Shown here piece by piece: positions 57,701 to 64,000 of a stretch of 64,000 nt of DNA; position 1 is the first letter of the stretch; every line of letters starts with the position of its first letter. A program made the position numbers and the translations under genes. The stretch covers positions 6,340,823 to 6,404,822 of the forward strand of contig OZ025252.1 in the NCBI GenBank assembly GCA_964019135.1. The letters run 5' to 3'. The notes under the pieces are model-generated. The model searched no databases. It saw nothing but the letters and a program-made list of their open reading frames with translations, and was not told the DNA's origin. The DNA is from Arenicola marina (lineage: Eukaryota > Annelida > Polychaeta > Arenicolidae).

Positions 57701-59117
57701 AGACCCCACACAACACACCACACATAGACCCCACACAACATACCACACATAGACCCCACACAACCCACCACACATAGACCCCACACAACACACCACATAT
57801 AGACCCCACGCAACACACCACATATAGACCCCACACAACACACCACACATAGACCCCACACAACACACCACACATAGACCCCACACCCTACAGACACCAC
57901 ACAGACCTCACACCCCATACCAACACCACAGAGACCCCACACCACATACAGACCCCACACCACATACAGACCCCACACCCCATACAGACCCCACACCCCA
58001 TAGTGACCCCACACCCCATACATACCCCACACCCCATAGTGACCCCACACCCCATACAAACCCCACATCTCATGCAAACCTCACACAGACCCCACAGCGA
58101 CTCCACACCTCATATAGACCCACACAGGTCCCACACCCACATAGACCCCACACCGACCCCACACCTCATATAGACCCACCCACACAGACCCACACCGACC
58201 CCACACCTCATATAGACCCACACAGATCCCACACCCACACAGACCCCACACCGACCCCACACCTCATATAGACCCACACAGATCCCACACCCACACAGAC
58301 CCACACCGACCCCACACCTCATATAGACCCACACAGATCCCACATCCCACACAGACCCCACACCGACCCCACACCTCATATAGACCCACACAAATCCCAC
58401 ACCCACACAGACCCCACACCGACCCCACACCTCATATAGACCCACATAGATCCCACACCCACACAGACCCCACAACTCATATAGACCCACACAGATCCCA
58501 CACCCACACAGACCCCACACCGACCCCACACCTCATATAGACCCACACAAATCCCACACCCACACAGACCCCACACCGACCCCACACCTCATATAGACCC
58601 ACACAGATCACACAACCACACAGACCCCACACCGACTCGACACCTCATATAAACCCACACAGATCCCACACTCACACAGACCCCACACCGACCCCACACC
58701 TCATATAGACCCACACAGATCCCACACCCACACAGACCCCACACCGACCCCACACCTCATATAGACACACACAGATCCCACACCGACCCCACACCTCATA
58801 TAGACCCACACAGATCCCACACCCACACAGACCCCACACCCACACAGACCCCACACCGACCCCACACCCACACAGACCCCACACAGACCCCACACAGCAA
58901 TGCACACGCCTCTATCAGACCTCCTCCTGACACCCATTCTCGCTTCCCCACAGATCCGAACTGCACCATCTCCGGAGACCTCTATCTGGACGAGTTCTTC
59001 CCTGGAGCTGTCGACAACATCGTCCGGAACTTCGGGATCCTGGCGGCCTTCGTCGTCGGCTTCTGGATCATCACCATCGTTATCTTTCTGATCCGGGGAA
59101 TCCGGCAGTTGTACTAA
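39228..59117 (+). CDS. ABCG5: ABCG5-like half ABC transporter, ten exons
   Basis: Ten exons (475, 233, 133, 273, 238, 203, 139, 186, 122 and 164 bases) join in phase to 721 residues plus stop. ABCG half-transporters have an N-terminal ATPase and a C-terminal six-helix domain, and work as dimers moving sterols or lipids across membranes. Walker A is residues 156-163 (GNSGSGKT), signature SGGE 263-266, Walker B LLLLDEP with Asp286 and Glu287, and the H-loop His320. The first helix is about 468-484. ABCG5-type stretches include [31 protein letters not shown] and an [10 protein letters not shown] loop whose Asn661 is a glycosylation site. Residues 1-145 are an extension longer than in human ABCG5 (651 residues), without a domain I know. 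ABCG8, its vertebrate head-to-head partner, is not adjacent here. Introns are filled with minisatellites, six of which overlap splice sites. Confidence 0.93.
39703..39988. other. ABCG5-like intron 1, unique part
   Basis: About three partial echoes of the exon-1 end (CTGATGGGCAACTCC, GTAAGGTAACTCGGG) occur at about 39740-39860. This looks like an early or decayed duplication of the donor region. Confidence 0.6.
39989..40503 (+). repeat. Splice-acceptor minisatellite of exon 2, 42-bp unit, about 12 units
   Basis: Each unit holds CTTCTCTCCCCCCAG (pyrimidine tract plus acceptor AG) and then GAAGCGGGAAGACC, the first bases of exon 2 that encode GSGKT of Walker A. Most units are 42 bp, a multiple of three and open in the transporter frame; some are 41 bp. 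The last unit runs directly into exon 2 at 40490. Confidence 0.95.
40490..40722 (+). CDS. ABCG5: ABCG5-like exon 2
   Basis: Acceptor TTCCCCCAG at 40489, donor ATCAAG|GTAGAC; enters in phase 1 and leaves in phase 0. Completes Walker A and encodes [16 protein letters not shown] and the Q-loop region [18 protein letters not shown]. Confidence 0.93.
40789..43178. mobile_element. Possible large inverted-repeat DNA element in intron 2
   Basis: The left end AGAGAGTTATTGCA (about 40789) is matched by inverted TGCAATAACTCTCT (about 43165-43178), with TA on both sides as a possible target duplication. Inside the ends similarity is loose. The block contains the element at 41541-42605 as a nested insertion. 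No transposase was recognised. Confidence 0.4.
41541..42605 (-). mobile_element. Inverted-repeat DNA element, family ATAGGGCTATA, copy 2
   Basis: Reverse-oriented relative of 14474-15438 sharing the whole interior. The end near 41541 is cut inside the terminal repeat. The other end is duplicated: a left-end segment with GTTTGTTTGTCCCCAAAA occurs at about 42360 and again at about 42546, each followed by an AGCCCTATT- or AGCTCTATT-type terminus. An 88-codon frame (42064-41798) corresponds to the 86-codon frame of copy 1. Confidence 0.75.
43282..43414 (+). CDS. ABCG5: ABCG5-like exon 3
   Basis: Acceptor GGCCCTTTAG at 43281, donor ACCCAT|GTAAGT. Encodes the helical part and the ABC signature ISGGERRR followed by [11 protein letters not shown]. 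Its last 34 bases are repeated about 105 times downstream together with the donor. Which donor is used is unknown; the first gives a perfect phase join to exon 4. Confidence 0.92.
43381..48340 (+). repeat. Splice-donor minisatellite of exon 3, 47-bp unit, about 105 units
   Basis: Each unit is the exon-3 end (GTGAGCATCGCTGTACAACT then CCTACAGGACCCAT) plus a donor GTAAGT and CTAGGGA. Nearly every unit keeps the consensus donor. A 1,123-bp (24-unit) block is duplicated in tandem, shown by the rare variants GGGATTGAGC at 45063/46186 and CGCTTTTCAAC at about 45731/46854. Read-through from one unit to the next meets a stop (TGA within GGGAGTGAGC) in the transporter frame. Confidence 0.96.
48396..48668 (+). 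CDS. ABCG5: ABCG5-like exon 4
   Basis: Acceptor TTTTGGCTGCAG at 48395, donor CTACG|GTGAGC, phase 1 at both ends. Encodes Walker [13 protein letters not shown], the D-loop and H-loop SIHQPRSD, and the NPLDFY motif typical of the ABCG family. Confidence 0.95.
48669..49210. other. ABCG5-like intron 4
   Basis: A 542-bp intron with no minisatellite, unlike most neighbours. Ends with TTGCTGTTGTTGCAG. Confidence 0.8.
49211..49448 (+). CDS. ABCG5: ABCG5-like exon 5
   Basis: Joins exon 4 as [13 protein letters not shown], matching the DFYxDLTSVD region of ABCG5. Encodes the linker between the ATPase and membrane domain and ends at LLTR-like [10 protein letters not shown] before donor CTGAG|GTATAA (phase 2). 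Confidence 0.9.
49560..50220. repeat. 14-bp minisatellite in intron 5, about 40 units
   Basis: Units of TAATCTCTGACGTC and TAATCTCTGATGTC with a recurring short variant (TAATCTGTGAGTC). Does not overlap a splice site. Confidence 0.92.
50450..50652 (+). CDS. ABCG5: ABCG5-like exon 6
   Basis: Acceptor TCCCTTCCAG at 50449, donor CTCT|GTAAGA (phase 1). Encodes the first transmembrane helix ([16 protein letters not shown]), the [15 protein letters not shown] loop typical of ABCG proteins and the start of the second helix. Confidence 0.93.
50985..51900. repeat. 29-30 bp minisatellite in intron 6, about 31 units
   Basis: Units of ATTCCTTACCTTCCCCTCCA plus ATTAATAC. The right third is more diverged. 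Does not reach the acceptor of exon 7. Confidence 0.93.
52009..52147 (+). CDS. ABCG5: ABCG5-like exon 7
   Basis: Acceptor GTGATTGCAG at 52008; the split codon becomes Phe, giving [19 protein letters not shown], the conserved ABCG segment after helix 2. Ends STWLYW at donor TACTG|GTACGT (phase 2). The last 47 or so bases recur about 13 times downstream with a donor. Confidence 0.92.
52098..53300 (+). repeat. Splice-donor minisatellite of exon 7, about 80-105 bp unit, 14 copies with the exon
   Basis: Each unit carries CTTCCACGCCCTGTCCAGCA and TCCTGGGCTGCACGTGGCTG of exon 7, then TACTG|GTACGT or TACTG|GTAAGT, AACGCCTGACC and a CCACCA- or C-rich run of variable length. Early units have poly-C, later ones CCA triplets. 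The last donor is GTATGT. The true exon has GGGCAGCACG where most copies have GGGCTGCACG. Confidence 0.95.
53301..53639. other. Intron 7 spacer between donor array and acceptor array
   Basis: About 340 bp of mainly AT-rich sequence. A stretch at 53388-53465 is repeated in inverse orientation at about 59775-59855, after the gene. Confidence 0.6.
53640..54858 (+). repeat. Splice-acceptor minisatellite of exon 8, 45-bp unit, 27 acceptors
   Basis: Each unit holds TCTTCCTTTCATTGCAG (pyrimidine tract and AG) followed by GGCCATAGGCCTGTACCCAG, the first bases of exon 8, then GCGTC or ACGTC. From the first acceptor (53663) to the last (54833) the spacing is exactly 26 x 45 bp, so there are no indels. 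The unit is open in the transporter frame ([15 protein letters not shown] cycle); one unit near 54667 has a stop. Confidence 0.97.
54834..55019 (+). CDS. ABCG5: ABCG5-like exon 8
   Basis: Uses the last of 27 acceptors (54833) and donor CTTCAG|GTAACA. Encodes [20 protein letters not shown] and later [15 protein letters not shown], membrane helices aligned with YWTLGLHPEVARF and the following part of ABCG5. Phase 2 in and out. Use of the last acceptor is inferred from family alignment, because earlier ones would insert 15-residue units. Confidence 0.9.
54975..56240 (+). repeat. Splice-donor minisatellite of exon 8, about 75-95 bp unit, about 15 copies
   Basis: Units carry CTCTCCTGCCTCTACGCCTC and GGGGCTCTTCAG of exon 8, then donor GTAACACC or GTAACGCC and a G-rich run (GGGGGGAGGGGGGAGG) before GACCTGCTGG. 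Read-through past the first donor meets TAA at once (AGG TAA), so downstream donors would not keep the frame. The last unit lacks the donor. Runs of four G-tracts per unit could form quadruplexes. Confidence 0.95.
56442..56563 (+). CDS. ABCG5: ABCG5-like exon 9
   Basis: Acceptor CTACTTTTCAG at 56441, donor TACGTGG|GTGAGA (phase 1). Encodes [31 protein letters not shown] and the loop DLNMTCPYV, matching the [28 protein letters not shown] region of ABCG5 in position. Confidence 0.93.
56531..56960 (+). repeat. Splice-donor minisatellite of exon 9, about 60-bp-apart blocks of 60 or fewer bases, 8-9 units
   Basis: Each unit is the exon-9 end (ACCATGACCTCAACATGACC then TGTCCTTACGTGG), donor GTGAGAACA and ATGACCAAT, in total a multiple of three bases (51 by my count). 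It is open in the transporter frame, so downstream donors would add units of the kind [17 protein letters not shown] to the extracellular loop. Some units read ATCATG or ATGGCC, removing the Asn-X-Thr site. Confidence 0.92.
56970..57098. repeat. 18-bp tandem repeat, about 6 units
   Basis: Units of ACACATACAGACCCCACA with CCTCACA variants, directly after the exon-9 donor array. Confidence 0.85.
57099..57890. repeat. 25-bp minisatellite in intron 9, about 31 units
   Basis: Unit CACACAACACACC plus ACACATAGACCC, with ATATAG and a few single variants. Minus-strand Cys/Val/Gly-rich frames of up to 329 codons are repeat artefacts. Confidence 0.95.
57891..58900. repeat. About 58-62 bp minisatellite in intron 9, about 14 units
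   Basis: Units combine ACACCTCATATAGACCCACA, CAGATCCCACACCCACACAG and ACCCCACACCGACCCC, preceded by shorter CCCCACACCCCATA units. Ends about 50 bp before the exon-10 acceptor. Confidence 0.93.
58954..59117 (+). CDS. ABCG5: ABCG5-like exon 10 (last)
   Basis: Acceptor CGCTTCCCCACAG at 58953; the split codon becomes Asp. Encodes [17 protein letters not shown] (second Asn-X-Thr site, Asn670), then the final helix [19 protein letters not shown] and the short tail RGIRQLY before TAA. Confidence 0.93.
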
Positions 59118-60344
59118 TTCTGGCCGTCCGCGGGCCGCACAGAGACTATCAAATTGGGTGATTGTGCAGTTTCTAGATGACCTTATCCCTATTATCGCTC
59201 AAGCTTATATGATAGGGATATAATATTTCTTGTGTGGGCGATATTAGGCAGGTCAGATACTGCAGAATCACCTTAAATTGAAAGCCGGGTCCTGATGTAC
59301 CGTGTGGCAATATAATCTGGAATTAACGGGTGCTCGGGCTCTGCTTGAGATGTTCAGACTGGTTCCCTGTCTCTACCGATATCCCAAAAACCCACTCTGC
59401 CAGCAGAGGGAATTTCGAGACCGCCAAAAGGCACGAGAGAATGAAAGCGGCTTTGTATAAGAGACATTCGGAGATATCGGACCTGGCTATAAGAGTACAT
59501 GCTTCCAGAGTCTGCCATTAACGGTCTGATACATGAGGCAGGCATAATATTATCAGGGAGGGATACCAGCTAGGGGTCACACTATCGTGGTTATAGGAGA
59601 GCTACGCCACCAGTGTCAGATCGGAGCCGAGTTCCGCATCACGGACGACAGCCGCGAACAATTCTGGTCGCTCTGAGCTATGAAACGACACTAGTCACAT
59701 CGAATTATTTTTATTCGTTGCGGGGATATCCACAAAATAATATCCTTGCTTGGGAAATAGCAGCACAATCTCAAAAAATTTAAAAGATGAATAAATAAAG
59801 GATAATTACTAAGCATCGATATTTACGGATTATCCCCACTTATTGGAGAAGAATCGTCGATCAGAGTTTAATATTACCATGCGGGGCTGCTCTTGATCGC
59901 GGCGAACCATATCCCACTTCCGGTTTAAAATTGCACGCGTCCTTGACCAATCAAACACGGTGTTTGATATCAAAACAACACCTGAGATTGTTATAATTGT
60001 ACAAACATTCTCTTATGTATATGGGTCACGTGCATTCCGGGTCAAGGGAATTATATAATTTATTTATTACAATTCAATCATATCTTCCAATTGTCGACAT
60101 CCAGAAATAAAATGATTCCTTGAAATAACGTGTTTGCCCTTTTCACAAGTTATATGACTGCCTGGGATGAAGTATGAAGCAATATTGAGGTTGTTTTAGG
60201 ACTCTAATGGCGTATCACTCGAGGTTTTAGGTCACTCGAACGCTCTCTTCGCGGATGTGACTTGGCAGATTACGTTATGATTGGTTTGCTCCAGTAGATG
60301 TGAGGGGGTGATAAAGGTAAGGATGAGGATGTGACGCCCTATCA
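59118..60344. other. Probable 3' UTR and downstream flank of the ABCG5-like gene
   Basis: AATAAA occurs at about 59790-59798 (GATGAATAAATAAAGG) and near 60105, both possible polyadenylation signals. A stretch near 59775-59855 is the inverted copy of intron-7 sequence at 53388-53465. No gene is supported. Confidence 0.45.
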
Positions 60345-63300
60345 TAGAACCCGCTCACCATAGAGAGCGATCCGTCGTAGACCTGCCCACCACAGAGAGC
60401 GCTCCGTCATAGACCTGCCCACCATAGAGAGCGCTCCGTCATTGATCTGCCCACCATAGAGAGCGCTCCGACATAGACCAGCCCACCACAAAGAGCGCTC
60501 CGTCATAGACCTGCCCACCATAGAGAGCGCTCCGTCATTGACCTGCCCATAGAGAGCGCTCCGTCATAGACCTGCCTACCGTAGAAAGCGCTCCGTCATA
60601 GACTTGCCCACCATGGACAGCGCTCCAACATAGACCAGCCCACCACAAAGAGCGCTCCGTCATAGACCTTCCAACCATAGAGAGCGCTCCGTCATAGACC
60701 TGCCCACCGTAGAAAGCGCTCCGTCATAGCCTTACCCACCATGGACGGCGCTCCGACATAGACCAGCCCACCACAAAGAGCGCTCCGTCATAGACCTTCC
60801 AACCATAGAGAGCGCTCCGTCATAGACCTGCCCACCGTAGTAAAGCGCTCCGTCATAGACCTGCCCACCATAGAGAGCGCTCCGTCATAGACCTGCCCAC
60901 GATAGAAAGCGCTCCGTCATAGACCTGCCCACCATAAAGAGCGCTCCCTCATAGACCTGCCCACGATAGAAAGCGCTCCGTCATAGACCTGCCCACCATA
61001 GAGAACGCTCCGTCATAGACCTGCCCACCATAGCGAGCGCTCCGTCATAGACCTGCCCACGATAGAAAGCGCTCCGTCATAGACCTGCCCACCGTAGAGA
61101 GCGCTCCGTCATAGAACTGCCCACCATAGAGAGTGCTCCGTCATGGGCAGGCTCCGTCATAGACCTGCCCACCATAGAGAGCGGTCCGTCATGGACCTGC
61201 CCACCATAGAGAACGCTCCGTCATAGACCTGCCCACCATAGAGAGCGCTCTGTCATAGACCTGCCCACCATAGAGAACGCTCCGTCATAGACCTGCCCAC
61301 CATAGAGAACGCTCCGTCATAGACCTGCCCACCATAGAGAGCGCTCCGTCATAGACCTGCCCACCATAGAGAGCGCTCCGTCATAGACCTGCCCACCATA
61401 GAGAGCGCTCCGTCATAGACCTGCCCACCATAGAGAGCGCTCCGTCATAGAACTGCCCACCATAGAGAGCGCTCCGTCATAGACCTGCCCACCATAGAGA
61501 GCGCTCCGTCATAGACCTGCCCACGATAGAAAGCGCTCCGTCATAGACCTGCCCACCATAGAGAGCGCTCTGTCATAGACCTGCCCACCATAGAGAACCC
61601 TCCGTCATAGAACTGCCCACCATAGAGAGCGCTCTGTCATAGACCTGCCCACCATAGCAAGCGCTCCGGCATAGACCTGCCCACCATAGAGAGCGCTCCG
61701 TTATAGACCTGCCCACGATAGAAAGCGCTCCGTCATAGACCTGCCCACCAGAGAGAGCGCTCCGTCATAGAACTGCCCACCATAGAGAGCGCTCTGTCAT
61801 AGACCTGCCCACCATAGAGAACCCTCCGTCATAGACCTGCCCACCATAGAGAGCGCTCTGTCATAGACCTGCTCACCATAGAGAGCGCTCTGTCATAGAC
61901 CTGTCCGCCATAGAGAGCGCACCGTCATAGACCTGCCCACCGTAGAGAGCGCTCCGTCATAGACCTGCCCCCAACAGAGAGCGCTCCGTCATAGACCTGC
62001 CCACCATAGAGAGCGCTCCGTCATAGACCTGCCCACCATAGAGAGCGCTCCGTCATAGACCTGCCCACGATAGAAAGCGCTCCGTCATAGACCTGCCCAC
62101 CATAGAGAGCGCTCCGTCATAGACCTGCCCACGATAGAAAGCGCTCCGTCATAGACCTGCCCACCATAGAGAGCGGTCCGTCATAGACCTGCCCACCATA
62201 GAGAACGCTCCGTCATAGACCTGCCCACCATAGAGAGCGCTCCGTGATAGACCTGCCCACCATAGAGAGCGCTCCGTCATAGACCTGCCCACGATAGAAA
62301 GCGCTCCGTCATAGACCTGCCCACCATAGAGAGCGCTCCGTCATAGAACTGCCCACGATAGAAAGCGCTCCGTGATAGACCTGCCCACCATAGCAAGCGC
62401 TCTGTCATAGACCTGCCCACGATAGAAAGCGCTCCGTCATAGACCTGCCCACCATAGAGAGCGCTCTGTCATAGACCTGCCCACGATAGAAAGCGCTCCG
62501 TCATAGACCTGCCCACCATAAAGAGCGCTCCGTCATAGACCTGCCCACCATAGAGAACGCTCCGTCATAGACCTGCCCACCACAGCAAGCGCTCCGGCAT
62601 AGACCTGTCCGCCATAGAGAACCCTCCGTCATAGTCCTGCCCACCGTAGAGAGCGATCAGTCATAGACCTGCCCACCATAGAGAGCGCTCCGTCATAGAC
62701 CTGCCCACCATGGCAAGCGCTCTGTCATAGACCTGCCCCCAACAGAGAGCGCTCCGTCATAGACCTTCCCACCATAGAGAGCGCTCCGTCATAGACCTGC
62801 CCACCATAGCAAGCGCTCTGTCATAGACCTGCCCCCAACAGAGAGCGGTCCGTCATAGACCTGCCCACCATAGAGAGCGCTCCGTCATAGACCTGCCCAC
62901 CATAGAGAGCGCTCCGTCATAGACCTGCCCACCATAGAGAGCGCTCCGTCATAGACCTGCCCACCATAGAGAGCGCTCCGTCATAGACCTGCCCACCATA
63001 GAGAGCGCTCCGTCATAGACCTGCCCACCATAGAGAGCGCTCCGTCATAGACCTGCCCACCATAGCAAGCGCTCCGGCATAGACCTGCCCACCATAGAGA
63101 GCGCTCCGTCATAGACCTGCCCACGATAGAAAGCGCTCCGTCATAGACCTGCCAACCATAGAGAGCGGTCCGTCATAGACCTGCCCACCATAGAGAACGC
63201 TCCGTCATAGACCTGCCCACCATAGAGAGCGCTCCGTCATAGACCTGCCCACGATAGAAAGCGCTCCGTCATAGACCTGCCCACCATAGAGAGCGCTCCG

Positions 63301-64000
63301 TCATAGAACTGCCCACGATAGAAAGCGCTCCGTGATAGACCTGCCCACCATAGCAAGCGCTCTGTCATAGACCTGCCCACGATAGAAAGCGCTCCGTCAT
63401 AGACCTGCCCACCATAGAGAGCGCTCTGTCATAGACCTGCCCACGATAGAAAGCGCTCCGTCATAGACCTGCCCACCATAAAGAGCGCTCCGTCATAGAC
63501 CTGCCCACCATAGAGAACGCTCCGTCATAGACCTGCCCACCACAGCAAGCGCTCCGGCATAGACCTGTCCGCCATAGAGAACCCTCCGTCATAGTCCTGC
63601 CCACCGTAGAGAGCGATCAGTCATAGACCTGCCCACCATAGAGAGCGCTCCGTCATAGACCTGCCCACCATGGCAAGCGCTCTGTCATAGACCTGCCCCC
63701 AACAGAGAGCGCTCCGTCATAGACCTTCCCACCATAGAGAGCGCTCCGTCATAGATCTGCCCACCATAGCAAGCGCTCTGTCATAGACCTGCCCCCAACA
63801 GAGAGCGGTCCGTCATAGACCTGCCCACCATAGAGAGCGCTCCGTCATAGACCTGCCCACCATAGAGAGCGCTCCGTCATAGAACTGCCCACGATAGAAA
63901 GCGCTCCGTGATAGACCTGCCCACCATAGCAAGCGCTCTGTCATAGACCTGCCCACGATAGAAAGCGCTCCGTCATAGACCTGCCCACCATAGAGAGCGC
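60345..64000. repeat. 32-bp minisatellite, at least 114 units, continues past the window
   Basis: Unit CCGTCATAGACCTGCCCACC plus ATAGAGAGCGCT. Variant units (CGATAGAAAGC, CCATAGCAAGC, CCCCAACAGAG, GAACTGCC) are shuffled in blocks. About 62246-62920 recurs at 63206-63880 with at most one or two changes, a shift of exactly 960 bp (30 units). Part of it begins again 576 bp (18 units) later at about 63878. Confidence 0.97.

Noticed and set aside
56913-58937. Minus-strand Cys/Val/Gly-rich frames of up to 329 codons
   Set aside because: Antisense of intron 9 simple repeats of CACA type.
59330-59545. Short opposed frames after the ABCG5-like gene
   Set aside because: About 63 codons each, no domain, probably 3' UTR or flank.
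60345-64000. CRISPR-like array
   Set aside because: Repeats are contiguous with no unique spacers and the context is eukaryotic.

Overview
The window is animal nuclear DNA. It has spliced genes with GT-AG introns, a non-LTR retrotransposon, tRNA-derived SINEs, a Helentron-like element and small inverted-repeat DNA elements. Nothing fixes the species. The mix, with GC-rich exons in AT-rich flanks and very abundant minisatellites, suggests a marine invertebrate, perhaps a mollusc or other lophotrochozoan; this is inference.

Three protein genes can be supported. (1) 3390-4834 (+): the coding exon of an ankyrin-repeat SOCS-box (ASB) protein of 480 residues. (2) 20664-11834 (-): a complete three-exon lysosomal phospholipase A2 (PLA2G15/LCAT family, 435 residues). 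Its first intron of about 7.1 kb holds a LINE with an 840-codon frame, two inverted-repeat elements, a foldback element, a truncated Helentron-like copy and a SINE. (3) 39228-59117 (+): a complete ten-exon half-size ABC transporter (721 residues), closest to ABCG5. All its exon phases join cleanly, and Walker A, signature, Walker B and H-loop are intact. No gene partner such as ABCG8 lies next to it.

Layout: 1-3.4 kb minisatellite intron split by a Helentron-like insertion; 3.4-5 kb ASB gene; 5.4-8.8 kb three minisatellites; 9-11.3 kb SINE and small repeats; 11.8-20.7 kb PLA2G15; 21-24.2 kb dispersed repeats and two near-identical SINEs with target-site duplications; 24.2-31.4 kb a 14-bp minisatellite; 32-36.8 kb a 20-bp minisatellite; 37.2-38.5 kb a 12-bp array; 39.2-59.1 kb the ABCG5-like gene; 60.3-64 kb a 32-bp array that runs off the end. 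By my tally about 55% of the window is tandem repeat.

The most unusual feature is in the ABCG5-like gene. Six of its exon-intron junctions (acceptor of exon 2, donor of exon 3, donor of exon 7, acceptor and donor of exon 8, donor of exon 9) have each been amplified into a separate minisatellite. Each unit contains the exon edge, the splice signal and adjoining intron. The largest (47 bp, about 105 units) gives more than a hundred near-perfect donors in one intron. Three of the arrays have units of 42, 45 and 51 bp that stay open in the gene's own frame, so splice-site choice within them could in principle add peptide repeats. How the cell chooses the splice site, and whether array length varies between individuals, is open.

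Long open frames inside the arrays follow from period arithmetic and are not annotated as genes. I saw no virus-derived or LTR element and no bacterial-type feature.
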